A stretch of 64,000 bases of DNA from Pyxicephalus adspersus (lineage: Eukaryota > Chordata > Amphibia > Anura > Pyxicephalidae). The DNA is taken from positions 122,624,758-122,688,757 of the forward strand of contig NC_092858.1 of NCBI RefSeq assembly GCF_032062135.1, in the 5' to 3' direction. The position numbers and the translations under genes are program-made. The notes beneath the pieces were generated by a model, which saw only the letters and a program-made list of their open reading frames with translations, ran no database searches and had not been told where the DNA came from. Positions 23,902 through 36,699 of this stretch are shown piece by piece; position 1 is the first letter of the stretch, and every line of letters starts with the position of its first letter.

Positions 23902-24729
23902 CCATTTTCTGTAAATGAAGGGCATCATGGCTCTGCCAGAAACTCAGTTTAAACAAAGCAAACCCACCTAGATGCAGGAAAAATTATTAAAGCAAGTTAG
24001 TATTAATGCATTGCTTTCTGAGCAATATTGTTCTTGTGTGCATATAAAAAGCTAAAATGCACATTTGTTTGCATGTGCATTTTAATTTAACTAACTTTAT
24101 TGCTTTTATAAGTGGCTGACAAGCCCTCTTTTTCTATAGCATTGTGTAGAGACTGATTTTCTTTTGTGACAAGGCTGTTTACCTGTAGACGCATTACAGA
24201 AAATGAACTTTGTCATTGTAGGACAAGTGTGTTAGTAGCAAGACCACCATGTGATAATGAAAGTTAGAAAAGAACATGAATACAATGTAGACAATACATT
24301 TAAGGACTAGGATGTAATACTTAACTTTTAGGTTCTTGGGTTTAGAAATTTGTTAAATAAATCCATTGGCAGAATAAACATTTGTCATTGTCCTGATTGT
24401 GGTGCCACTTCCCATTCTATTTACATACCATCCTAGAGGTAAAAATAGCACTCAGAATTGCTCCATGGATGTGGAATGGCCAAGAGATATAGCTTCACTT
24501 TTTATCTTGAGTTCCATTAAATGAAATTCATGAACCTTCTAAGATGCTGATAAGTTTATTTTAACCTTTTCAACCCAGATGAACTGTTCATTTCCAGGTC
24601 TCAGGAAACCCTTGCTAAAACCAATTCTCTGAGTTTCAGTAGGATAAATGCCCATTACATTAGTGGTAAGCTAAAAGAATGTTCCGCTTATAATGGTAGT
24701 CTGAATAAAATGATAAAATGATCTCTGGT
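23902..24729. other. Stretch without recognised features
   Basis: I see nothing recognisable. Confidence 0.5.
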
Positions 24730-24862
24730 GTTGTGCTGCTAGTTTTGGGGGTGGCATTGGCTCAAGGACTATACGGGTATCAGCAAATGGGAGGTCAGTC
24801 CTCCATTACTCAATGAACCCCTAGAAACCTTTGGAGAAACCCTGGTTGAAAATGACTGCACT
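24730..24862 (-). repeat. Dispersed repeat, 'ttctcaaccagggttcc'-type family, minus orientation
   Basis: Read on the minus strand, the family start appears as 'tttcaaccagggtttctcc', then 'aaaggtttctaggggttcat'. This is one of the better-preserved 5' ends of the family. The internal short-unit part is mostly missing. Confidence 0.65.
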
Positions 24863-25589
24863 AGAAAAAAATGAACATTGTACCTGTGTTTTAGAATCAC
24901 TAAATTTACATAGGACACACATCAATGTACACACATAACTTATTTTGGTCATCAGACTTATTATGTTGGTGTGTGTATTGTCTTTGTACCAAGGTAAGAC
25001 TTTCAGGACCTCAGAACAGATCAAATGAGTTGCCTTGGATGTCTAAAATCCCAAACAAAAGGAGCTACAGAAGACAAGTGGGGAAAAGATTAATTTAAAC
25101 CCATAGAGAACTATAAATTTGTTACCTTAGAAACAAGTGCAAATATTTTTTTTCACATAAGTAAAGGTAGTGCCTCACCGCAATATGTCTTTTGCTAAAC
25201 AACATTATTTACTATTTCTATGACTTATGAAGGGTCCAATTCAAATTTTATGGTATATGTGTTTGTGGGTATAAATATATTTAATAGTCTTGTTTTACAA
25301 AGCTAACTTTATATTTTGCTGGCTGACAGAAAAGGAATGTAAATTCTATTCTGCTGTAAGCTTTATTCTGAAAATGAAATGTATATTAAAGGTTTAAGGA
25401 GAATAAATGCATTTCAGGGATCTGCACTAGCATTTTTTTTTTTTTGGTTTATGTTCCTAATAATTTTCTTTGTGTTGTTATATTAGTATTGTATTTTTTA
25501 TGGTTGTGTGATATATTTACAAATCTTAATCTGCACATTGTTCCTAAAATTCTGTGGGAAATTTGAATTTAAAGTTGATTGAACTTAGT
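24863..25589. other. Stretch without recognised features
   Basis: I see nothing recognisable. A T-run at about 25432-25446 is the only low-complexity feature. Confidence 0.5.
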
Positions 25590-26340
25590 TGATTGGATAT
25601 GAGCATCTGCCATATTACCAAGACTATGAGCACTCCTCCTCCCATCACCATTCCCCTTTCCCACACCAAACACTACTCATGACACATCTCTTGGGAAATG
25701 GCTGTGATAGTCACTTATTGTCACCATATTGCAAAACTTTAACAACTCAGATGTCTGCACGCTTCTTAATAAAATAACCTTATTAACAATACCCATAAGT
25801 AACAAAACCTTAAAGTAAAGTCCCACCCATTTCACCCTAGTACAACAAAACACATCTTATAACATTACAACACAGGATTAGGACCTCCCTACCATGTTGC
25901 AATCTCTTAGAGGCACTGCTCGCCACACCACACTATTTGGGGTGGCACCCATCATGAATTATGTTCCCAGCCACAAACTGTTACTGGCACGAGTACGAGA
26001 ACACTGCTCGCAGTCTCTTTTCTTGACCACCACTTTAGGTTGCCCAACTAACCATTACCTTTCTGGCAGATCCCACACCTAGGATGGTTATCCCCCACAC
26101 GCCCCTCTTAAAAAATGCCCTCTGAGGTCTTCTTTTGCTTAACTCTCAAGACTTTTCCCCTTACTGTCCCACAAAAAACAAGGGGCGAGTGGGCAGGAAG
26201 CTTTTCCCTTAGACTTTCTGCTCACCCCACTTATTCCCTCTTCACTCTTACCCCTCCTCATAACCATTCTCTCCCATATTTGAACTTTAGCCCTAGCCCA
26301 CCTACCATTTCTACTTGACACAGACTTGATGGCCAGTCCA
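25590..26340. other. Strand-asymmetric, C-rich block (possible old LTR or retroelement)
   Basis: For about 750 bp the plus strand is unusually rich in C and poor in G ('ctcctcctcccatcacc', 'cccacacgcccctctt', 'cttacccctcctcataacc'). It breaks off near 26340 into normal AT-rich DNA. Such skew can mark an LTR or retroelement segment, here read on the minus strand, but no TG...CA ends, primer-binding site or target duplication was found. Several 60-67-codon frames on both strands reflect the skewed composition. Confidence 0.3.
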
Positions 26341-26559
26341 TCTTATCCTTATTTCTCTGTTTTACTGGGACAGGGGTCATTAGATTTAGAGCACTAAAAA
26401 ATATCTTGAGTGATACAATAATTCTTACAGCTTGGTAAAATCATGAGGTATGTTCTATTTGTGATGAAATTGGCTACCAACTAATGTCAGAAATTAGTCA
26501 CTGAATTTGTCCTTCTGAAAAGGAAATGCATATTTTTGTTTTACATGCTGTGAAATGTC

Positions 26560-27060
26560 ATCCTTGAAACTACTTCAGCATTTCATCAAAAGAACATTAA
26601 TTCAGGCTGACCTTAATATGTTGTTTTCTTTAGCAGATTTGCTTATGTTTCAGAATTACATATCATTTCTCATTTGATAAGTGTCAGTTTGCTTTTTTAC
26701 GGTGAGTACAAAACCACAGCAAGAAGGATTATATTTTTCTCATAATTAGCATAAAAAAGCTCAAGAATAATTTCTACAGAGAATTGTCTTTTTGTTACAC
26801 TTGGGAAGAAATGGCACTGGAAAGGTTTAAAATAAACACTGAAAAATGTTTATCCCGTCAGCAAAAAGTCGGATTTACATGTTTTCAGTGACTGGAGAAG
26901 AAAGGCTTTAAAGGCTGTCACATTTACACAATTAGGGACTTCATGAATGGAAATGGATTAGATTTTCGCTCTTCACATAAGCCACTTCACTTCCACTCTA
27001 TTTATGACAGGATCCTTCGTGCTGCACAAGGGAAGTTCAGTACAATTATATGTCAAGGTT
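26560..27060. promoter_or_regulatory. Candidate conserved non-coding block (texture only)
   Basis: This repeat-free block has many homeodomain-like words ('cattaattc', 'cataattagcat', 'acacaattagg') and a MEF2/SRF-like word ('ctctatttatga'). Function is a guess from texture, and alignment to other frogs would decide. Confidence 0.25.
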
Positions 27061-28249
27061 TGGACAAATATTAGGGGGTAAAAATGTTATATATATATCA
27101 TAAAGCAAAAACTTTCAAGTCAAGACCCTAAGAAGTTATATATTCCAGCAAACTACAAAAACATCAAGAAAGGTTTACCATTCACACAACATGAGAGATA
27201 CCATCATATACGTGAAAAATAAATGAAAAGAGCTTTATATAGTTCAACCAACCTGAGTATCCTGTTATGCCTGGCATCGTACTGTGCTGTCACTTCTGTA
27301 GCAGCATGATCTCTTCAACCCAGAAACTTACTGAAGAGTCCATTGAGCTTTCTTTCAGATATGAGTAACCCGCAGATGCAGATGTCAGATGACATTGCAG
27401 CTAGGTAATTGATTGGCACTGGCAAAGACTGAGGACTATGTAGAAAACAAATGCCTTCCCACCCCTTACAAGCGGGCATAACGACCTATACCCTCATTCC
27501 ATTGGTATAATAATATATACCTACCATTACCATTTGGGTCTGCTTGACTACAGGTACTGCAAATAACAAGAATGTGACAACACTGCTGTAAAAAATTGAA
27601 GACTAGATGTGTGTATTCTTGCTCCTTGTTCTTTCCACCACCAACAGTAACATAGTTAGAAACTACATGTCTGTATCTAAAATTATATCAACAAAGACTT
27701 TCTTTATAGCACGGCTCATGAACAGCCACAGGGTAGAGAAGCTACTTGAGTAGACAGTATCAAACATCTTTCATCAAATTTTCCCTCTGCTGTCTTTACG
27801 TGGGTTGTATTGTCACCATGGTACAGTAGATGTGAGGTAGTGACAAGACACAAACAATATTTGCTCTACTTAATACAACTGTAAATCAGATTCCATGAAG
27901 ATAATAAAAAGGGGCATTGGAGAGTTCAACCTCCAGTGCACATCCTGAGCTGTGATGCCACCAATAGTGACAAAACTACAGTCAGTTTCTTTTATGGCGC
28001 TATTAACACTACAGTCTATAGAAATTGTTACCTAGATTTGATTGAGATTACCAGCATAGCATAAATGCTGGTGGCAGAACAATAATTGTAAAAGGTAAGG
28101 CAAATGGATCAGGGTAAGAACAGCTCAATATAAAATAGTTCATTCCCAGTCTGAAATCTGCTTTGCGTGGAGCTCCAAGGACTGATATCAAGTAACTTCC
28201 AGATTTGTATTAAAATATATTTGTTTATATTAACAAATCATTTAAGGAG
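27061..28249. other. Stretch without recognised features
   Basis: No repeat or gene recognised. A short (TA)n run is at about 27090. Confidence 0.5.
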
Positions 28250-29770
28250 GAGACACCAGCGGGAACAGTCCCTCTAAGACTGGCTGCTGGCGCCTCACCC
28301 TTTACCCCATCTGTACCACCAGTGATTAAAAGTAAGTGTCAACTATATCCCTCAACCCTGCATATTTTATTGTAGGAGATCCTATCTCATACATAAGCAC
28401 TAAGCGGCTCATATGGTTACCCAGAATTTTCTTTTTATACAGCCTATATTCTGATAAGCAAACTACTATCATCTTGGACCATATGTAAGTAACCATCTCT
28501 CTTTAAATATGACTACCATTCGATCTTCACCTTATATTACCAATATTTTCTCTCCCTATGATTGATTGGACTTCTTATTATCTTAATCTTCTTATTATTC
28601 TTATTATCTTCAGCCACATTATGCACAAAAATATTGCCTCCTAGCCACCTTGAAGTATTTCCTTATTTATATGTAAGTAACCATTACCCACCAATATTTA
28701 CTTCTGTACGTGATGTGCTTCATACTATAATTTGAATTTGAACAGTACTTCCCTGCTACTTTGCAGCATCCCTCTATTTTTATGTAAGTAATCAGTATAT
28801 ATTAACTCTTATTATTTATAATGTACTTTACAAACATAATAATAATTACCTATTCCTATTTGGCCACACTGCATAACTAGCAGTACCACTCCACTAACTC
28901 ACAACATCTCTCTACTCGTAAGTAATTACCAATGAACAACCTTTGCCTATAAAGCTTTGGTATGTCAAATATGTGTTTCATAATTACGATATGGATGATT
29001 TATCTCCATTTTAGCTATACCCAGCATACTAGCAACATTTTCCAGTTACCTCATAGTATCTCCTTATTCACGTATTTTTATTAATTAACCTTCCCATTAC
29101 ACATAATGTACTTTATACTTTATACTGTATTATAATAATATACTATCTATCTCAATATAGTTACACTCTGTTCAACAGTGGCATTCCCTCAGTATGCTCA
29201 AGAATAAACTTAGGGAAGGCAAGTTTAAATTCCTTCCAAAATATATATAACTATCTCCTCAAGAGTAGGTATATTATAACCAAGTTTTCTAATATTTCTT
29301 CTGCAGAACACCTAAATGTTTTGTGACATTAATCACCTTAATTTGACCTACCCATACATCCATTCTGGGTTTACACTAATACAGTAATTGTAAATATACT
29401 CCCTATTTTCAAGCTTGGGCTACCCCTAAATACACATCCTAACATTGAACTATTATTCTTTAACTATTATCAACAATGTTTTCCTTTTGGGGTACTTTGG
29501 CGTGAATGTTCCGCAGATGCTTTTATCTACCCCTTACCATAGTGATTAAACAAGTGTAAGTAACTGTCTAATTTTAATGAACTAAAACTTGTTTGATTGA
29601 ATTCAGATATGGACATAAGCTAATTCTGTTCTTCTATATTTGTGTTTCTGTTTCACTTTGTTGCTCTCTCTGATACTTTTCCACTGCTCAACTAGACTGC
29701 AATCTCAATTCTCCCCTATGGAAGCCTAAGGGCGAAACGCGTCGGGCATTGAGTTTTACAATTATACTGC
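28250..29770 (+). repeat. Degenerate array with recurring 'gtaagtaacc' words and terminal GAAACGCGT motif
   Basis: The word 'atgtaagtaa(c/t)' or a close variant recurs near 28331, 28483, 28672, 28782, 28918 and 29553, usually 110-190 bp apart, with a decayed example near 29071. Between copies the sequence is AT/pyrimidine-rich. The first and last copies share 'ccagtgattaaa' and 'catagtgattaaa' contexts. The block ends with 'ggaagcctaagggcgaaacgcgtcggg' (29720-29746). It looks like a decayed long-period satellite or the inside of an unidentified transposon. The GTAAGT words resemble splice donors but are probably incidental. Confidence 0.45.
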
Positions 29771-31084
29771 ACTTGAACTGTATCATTGTACAATTGTAAT
29801 CACTGTTAGCTATCCTTTATTCTATATTGAAATTGTATATTCTGTTTGCTATAGATTAGTTGGTCTATGTTAGGAATAGGACCATACTACACAACATTAA
29901 AAACAAATAATTGGTTTAAAACTGCCTACAAAAGCCTGTCTAACCTCTTATCTTTTCGTAATCACTACTTGAACCAGGCTAGGCAACACAAATATTTTTG
30001 TATAATTTAAATAGGAACCCCTCTTGTGATTGATCCCCTCGCCTACATTTTTATATTAACATAAATTGAATCATGTATTAACAATTACAGAAATGCATTA
30101 ATTTAAATAAATTTAATCATGTATGAGTAAATAAAGAGATACATTAATCTATGTCATTTATTATTGCCTGGAGTTCAACTTTAACCCTAAAAAGTACACA
30201 CCTCTTAACCTTAACATTAATATTTTCATTTTAGCTAACAACTTTAATCTAATTTGAAACCTAACTCCTCTGAATTTTTTAGCCCCTGAAAACCTGCAGC
30301 TGCAAAAAGCGTTCACCAATTCACAAACTGATTTGCAAAGTTTTTGGGTGATTGTGTTTTACTTTGTAAGGAAATTGTAACACATTATAAACAAGAGCAG
30401 AAAAGTAGAGATCAAGTATGGATACATTTTTTAATGATACCAATAAATACATCCAACTAATAATAGTACCTTATATCTATAAATCTCTATACTAGGCTGC
30501 CATAGATCTGGCTAAGCACATTCCAGTTTCATTTCCTACTCTGGTTTTTACTGCAGAATACAATCCGCATTTCCTAGTAAATAATGCTAGTGTTTTGTTC
30601 TCAAACAACCCATAAAACAAGAAGCCCTAGTTAGAATATTTGAAAAGTATTACACTACAAGCCAGATTGCAATGTTGAGTGGTAGGTGGGAAATATTTTC
30701 AGAAGTTCCCTTTTTCCCTTGTGTAAATCCAGTTGGAACAATCATTTCAAACATGCAAATCAAAATTGTCATTTTGCTGAAGTCTGTCAAAAACAAGGGT
30801 TGTAAAACATCACATCTGTCATAGTTATTTCACAGCCAGAGGAATGTACTTATAACATGCCTTACTTTAAAGGCGGCTTGTTTCAGCTGTGTGAATTAAA
30901 AGTTTTTTAAAATGATCTTTAGTGCTTTAATGTTTCAGCTGTGGCATTTAAGTTCAGCAGCCATAATGTTTTTTGTCCACTTTGCACATTGCTGGTACAA
31001 GATTGCAAGGTACTCTGTAAAGCAGCTACATTCTTGGTGGAATACTATAAAAATCCACAAAGCTATCCTGGGCACTGGCAGCAC
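29771..31084. other. AT-rich stretch without recognised features
   Basis: No recognised element up to the retroposon fragment. The 115-codon plus-strand frame starting at 30912 runs into that fragment and is not a gene. Confidence 0.5.
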
Positions 31085-31246
31085 ACTAATGTCTTTAAAA
31101 CAGGACAATTTTGGGGAGATGCTAATTAACCTAAGTGCATGTTTTTGGAATGAAGGAGGAAACCGGAGTACTCGGAGAAAACCCACACAAACACGGGGAG
31201 AACATGCAAACTCTATGCAGATAATGTCCTGTCCAAAAATTTGCAT
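31085..31246 (-). mobile_element. L2/CR1-like retroposon fragment, minus orientation
   Basis: On the minus strand it reads 'atagagtttgcatgttctcc', 'gtgtgggttttctccgagta', 'ctccggtttcctcc', 'ccaaaaacatgcacttaggt'. This is the same family as the fragment at 6530-6785 but covers a slightly more upstream part, and the terminal 'ggcgctatataaat' portion is lost. The overlapping frames on both strands (30912-31391) are products of the repeat. Confidence 0.65.
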
Positions 31247-31619
31247 TGTAGCTGTTTAGCCATGTGTGATGCCTAACTCTGGGTCCTTGTAAATCTCTAA
31301 ACTTTATCCTAACTTTGCAACTCAATTGTGTGAAACAACTATAGAGACAGATGAGATTGTAGAGTTTGCTGCACTGAACTGTTGTCAGCATTTCAAGTCA
31401 TTTGAGATCATTACGTTTGATAAACTTGCATTTGAAGGAATACCACACAACAAAATGCATTCTGTTATGTAGTATCCATTTACCTGTTAGTCTATTATAT
31501 ATGCCGACCGGGGTGAGACAGATCTTTACCTGGAGTATGCTGAAAGTGTGACATATGAACATAACTGGCCAATATATCATAAAAAAATGAATAAATTAAA
31601 TAATATTAGAAAAGGAATG

Positions 31620-31760
31620 TTGGTTTATACTTGGGTCATACCAGTAGATTGTGGTGTGTTCCCATGTACACTGTATAACAAACTCTTGCTGTTGAAGACA
31701 AGAACAAATAGTTTGTTACACACCTTATGTGTGCCATCTACTGCTGGCCATTGATAATAC
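31620..31760. repeat. Palindromic repeat with CTCF-like cores in both arms
   Basis: The left arm 'ccagtagattgtggtgtg' ... 'gtataacaaact' (31641-31684) and the right arm, whose reverse complement reads 'cagcagtagatggcacac' ... 'gtgtgtaacaaact', are inverted copies of each other. The right arm contains GCAGTAGATGGCAC (minus strand, 31731-31744), one mismatch from the CTCF core consensus. A single-arm fragment of the same repeat is at 19995-20060. No coding is present. Confidence 0.6.
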
Positions 31761-34366
31761 AAAGTACAAAAGATAATTTATGAGCAAGTGACTTATCATA
31801 CCCAACTAAAAAGTACAAAATACTTTAACATGGTAAAAGGGAAAAAGGATATACAGACCAAGGCCATGTAATTTATTTTTCCCTTTAAAATGTTTAGAAA
31901 TAATACACCATGGATGTATTTACTCAGTGTAATGCAGTATATGAATTTATTATTTTTTTTTCATATTCATTTTATATGCTTTTTTTCTATACATGTATAG
32001 AAGATTCAATATTCAGCTATGACACTAATGAGTTTTTACTTTGCATTTATTGCAAAGGATGACAATATATTTACAGAGATCTACTACCCTGACTATAGTT
32101 TAATTTCCCTGTTTTGCTTGTCAGGCAATTGTGAGCTATTTACAACATTTATGGAGTTACTTTTCCTTTGTTGATAGCTGTGCGAATTCCTCTTTTTATA
32201 CTTTTTTTATTGCACAGGTTTTAGTCATAACTGTGTGTGATTTACAATAACTACTGTGCATTTTTAATGAATTCCTGAACAGATTTAATAAGGTAGTTAT
32301 ATAGCCTTGGGGACTGTTAGACCCATCCTTTCAATTTACATTTCCGTGTTTTATTAAAGGTTTTATAATTATGAAAAAAATCCTACTACTTTATTATATT
32401 TTGCAGTAGACAGTGTTTAGTTTTTACTTAATTCAGTAAATAGTTGGCAGCAGAGCAAAGACTAATTATATTTGGAGACACTGAATACTGTTTTTGGTGC
32501 TCCTTCATGTTATCATTTCACATTCATCTTTGTAGCCATATGGGAACTGATTCTCCATCTCCACACCTCGCTCCCACAGTATCACAGCTCAAACATCCTG
32601 GGATATGATCTTAAGCCTTTACAGTGACTAACTTGCACACATCTGAGCTTTGATACACACTTTCTATGATATAACACAGTTTCACACCCTTGCTCTTTCT
32701 CTGGTACAACTCTGTTAGTGGCCCCAGGAGACCAACACGTTAGTAAGTAACATATGCCAGAAATCTGTTAACAAGCTTTCTCAAGCTTAGGCTATAGAAA
32801 ATGTAAGTTGTGCAACTACTATACTGCCTAGAATCTCCCCTCTAAATACATGAAGCATGTGTCGTTCTGTGCTAGAGTTGTCCACCCATCTTATGAGACG
32901 TAATTATGTAATGTACTCTAATATATTGTTAATGTATTGTAAAATGTATTCTAAATGTAATGCATGACTAAGTAAATAGCTCCTAATGTACGCTGCAATA
33001 GCGAACACAAATTAGGAGACTTTTTCATTTTAAAACCGGAACTGTATGGAAAATGTCCAATGACATAATCTACACCAAATCATCATATTTATTCAGTTAA
33101 TGAAATGTGCTTTTGTCTATGTATATAGTATTTGACCGCTATAACTGCATATTCCATCTTAGCAGTCTCAACACTAAACTCGTAGGACACATTTTCCAGT
33201 CTTCTGATCTTTCAATATTGGCAATATATCTGCATTCTAGCTCTCTCCTATTTATTAGATGTACTGAGGCTCTTGCTAAGTCATGGCAGCCCAAACATCT
33301 CTCAATTGATAATATTAAACCTATGTTCAATAGGATCATGGTCAACAGCAAGCTCGCCAGTTCTCCAACAATCCAAGAATAACCTCTCGGATTTTAATAG
33401 GACACAGGAGCCGTAGATGCCTAACTCTTCTGCTTAAGTAGATTTTCTTCTCATTTGAATTTTAGGTGGATTATTACCCCACTGATCCCTCCCTCCTGTG
33501 TTCCCTTTTTCCCTACATAAATTAATGCTTTTTCAATTTTAGTTGTGTTTAGATGTTACCTATTTATTCAGTGTTCTGAAATGTATGTTGTTTCTTTAAG
33601 CAATGTAAGTTTTGCTTGTTGTTTCATTTTACTTTGTGCATCTTCACATTAAAACCAATACAAATTTTGAAATTCAGATATATTAAGGGAAAAAAAAGCT
33701 CAAAAGGCAAACTCCCTCTATGCAATCTAAACCTAATAAAGGTAAATGTCCTCTATTTTCTTCTAAAATGATGTACTCCAATATCAATGGCCAATCACTA
33801 GATGCAAATAGTATGGAGTAATTAAAATGTGGAGTAAAGAAATGGGTTTAATTAAACCTGTGTTGGCTCTAGCCCCACTGGACAAATAGCTTACCCAGAA
33901 TGTTGTTTCGGAAGAAGTACCAATCATAGTCAGGGTAAGCATTAGTGGGTGGGAGTGGCTGTTCTTTTTAAAATTAGCAGCCACACAGTCTCTTATGACC
34001 AGGACTGAACACCAGTATAATATAACATAAACCATGTTGTTTGGTCAAATAACTTATTTTTACTGTATTTCATGTGATAGTTAATTAGGTTACTATACAT
34101 AAAAACTTGCAAGGTTGCTCAAACAAACCATGTATGAAAATAAAAGTTCAACTCTTTGGTTTGCCCGCAAATTTACAACAAAACACATTTTAACAATATT
34201 ATTACAATGTATTTATAAATGATGCTGAGAAACAGTGTATGCTATGTATGCATCAGTGAATCTCAAACACCAACAGAAGTTCAGCTGTCAAACTGACAGT
34301 CAGGTACTTTTTTTGAAATTTTGGATAGAAGGGAGGTTTAAATTGATGTCTGTCAAGGGCATTCTA
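31761..34366. other. AT-rich stretch without recognised features
   Basis: No recognised repeat or gene. The 91-codon plus-strand frame at 33107-33382 and the minus-strand frame opposite have no splice or composition support. The block 33835-34020 is slightly more GC-rich and may be an old repeat. Confidence 0.5.
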
Positions 34367-34520
34367 AGCCAGGGTTCCACTAAACCCTAGGGTTCCTCCA
34401 ATGGTTACTAGGAGTTCCTTGAGATGTTCCTAACTAAATACTGATCTGAGTACCTCTCTTCAACCCTTTTGTTAAAAACGGTTGGTTAGTTGGTTGGAAG
34501 AGTTTCAAAGAGGCTCTGAG
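34367..34520 (+). repeat. Dispersed repeat, 'ttctcaaccagggttcc'-type family, plus orientation
   Basis: It begins 'aagccagggttccac', then 'ccctagggttcctcc', 'ggttactaggagttccttg' and 'agtacctctcttcaaccctt'. The 'ggttggttagttggttgg' tail is part of the same copy. Only the first part of the family is kept. Confidence 0.65.
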
Positions 34521-36699
34521 ATGGAAAAAATTCAGCAGTATTTCTATGCACAAATCCTAAAAAAGAAGCCCTGTCCAATGAGTACTTTTATGATAATGAT
34601 GATTTTGCTTGTTTGCAAATCTCAAGACAATGCCTACATTAATCCATGCTAAATTTCTGTTTATTTTTTTACCATGATCTTTAATGCTCAAATTTGCATT
34701 TTGATCCTATTTCTCATTTCTAAAATCCTAATTAACTTTTAATAAGATATCTTTTAAAATGGTAGTTTCTGTTCAATTGAATGAGGCTGATTATTATATT
34801 ATTGCCTGTAGCTGCTTGGTGGGTTTTTAGAAACATGATCTTTGTTCAATATTTGTTTTTTGTTTTTAAAAAGTACCCTAACTATAGGCAACCATGCAGG
34901 CAACCGCATGCTCAACCCTTTGACATTTATGCCTAAAGAATTTTATAAATAGAAAATTAAATTGAGATGTAAAGTTTCCTTGGATGTCTTAGATGCCATG
35001 ATTCCCCTAAGTGCTACATAAAGCTGGGCTTAGATTAAAAAAGAAGCTTGAGTCTTCCTATGCCCTCATCCCCAACATACACAGAAAGTCCACCTCCAAT
35101 CCTTGTATGTGACAGCTTGGTTTATTAGGAAGCATCATAAGGGTTATGTAGAATGGGAATATATTACTTAGGAACTCCAGCTAAAGAAAATGTTATTTTT
35201 ACTTTGTATTTTGAAACAATCTATTATCCAGGCATCTAGTATTTTTTTTTTTTTTAAATAAGGAGATATCTTGATCTCTGCAAATGTTTTTTTCTGTGAA
35301 TTCTCAACCCATCTGGCTAATTCCTTTATGCTGCCTGAACTAACCTGCTCACCATGTAACTTCCCCTCCCTCATTAAGTTGGTGTATCTTAGCACAAATT
35401 TAGCACAAACGGATATTTAAAATGTTAGCATTCGAAAGCCTGCAAATTGAAAAATAACCTTTATCTTTGACTAAGACTTTGCTAAATGGCACACAATGAA
35501 AAAATAAACACAAAAATAAAAACTGTATAGGATGACATACAGCTTCAACATATGGGAAGGGTAACTTAGACTTCATTATAACCTTTATTAGTGAAGACAT
35601 AGGTGTATTGTGTTATCATGTTTAGAACACAATAGTGAAGTGTATATAAACCTTACACAAACCTCTTGTTTGCTTCATTTTGGTCTGTAATAAATATACT
35701 GTTGAATGTTTTGTTTTGTTTGTTTATGATATAGTTGTCCGTGGTTTATGGTTATTAGTTAGCATTGTTGTCAATACTCAGTGAACCTATTGTGGGCTTT
35801 TGTGAATTTTTTCACATTTGGCAGTCCCAAACTTATAATATTTCCCTAGGGAGTAAATGTTTTTCAGGTCACAAAACAGAGATCAGTGTTGATGCTGGAC
35901 AACATAAATGAGGGTATGACATATACACCACAATAAGGATATAGTGTTGCATTTGGTCTAGTATTAGGATCATGTTAGCTATTTATCTACAGCCTCCAAA
36001 ATATAGATCATCTGAAATTCCTAATTTATCTTTGGCTAAGAGATGTAATTTTATATGGTAGTATGCCATAGCAAAGTTTTTGTAAGGCTTTGACTTTCCA
36101 ATTTTCATCTATAATGCAATTTCTCTTTTGGGATCTATTCCATTTTAAAGTTATAACGATGGCACAGTAATTACTTTCATAGCAGCGTGATAAGGATGCC
36201 TAAATTGTATATGCATAAATTCTCGTCTAAGTACTTGCCAAGTTTCTGAACTGTCTGGATAAAACAGAAAGACAGCCTTGGCCCCTACCCCACCGGGCCT
36301 TATAGCACTATTTGAGGCGACTATATGAATTCCCAAGCATTAAAATGCAGTATAACTGATTGTTAATCACAAGCAAAAAAAAAACAATTCTCAAAATCTT
36401 TAGTGTATATACTGATCAGAAAATAGGAGAGATTTATCCTTATTTTCTATGCTGCATCAAAGGAACACAACCAGAGAACACGACCAGAAAAAAAAATATT
36501 CCTCTATTCTACTTAAGAAACCTAAACAGCAGATTCATCAGGTACCATTTTAATGAAAGGAGCAGATTATAAACTACTGAAAATTCCTTACCACTTTACA
36601 TGAGATTGGTTGAGTGCTTTAGTTTACATATTCTTCAGTTGCTCTGACCTATTAAATGCTTAAACTCATTTGCTCTACATTTCTGTATGTTTGTTATCT
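34521..36699. other. AT-rich stretch without recognised features
   Basis: No recognised repeat or gene. Frames at 35168-35600 and 36151-36336 on the minus strand are unsupported. An imperfect T-run lies at about 35243-35256. Confidence 0.5.

Noticed and set aside
28250..29770. GTAAGT words as true splice donors of a multi-exon gene
   Set aside because: No open frames or acceptors are arranged with them, and their recurrence is better explained by a degenerate repeat.
30912..31391. Overlapping frames of 62-115 codons on both strands
   Set aside because: They run across an L2/CR1-like fragment. The peptide segments are translations of that repeat's non-coding 3' end.
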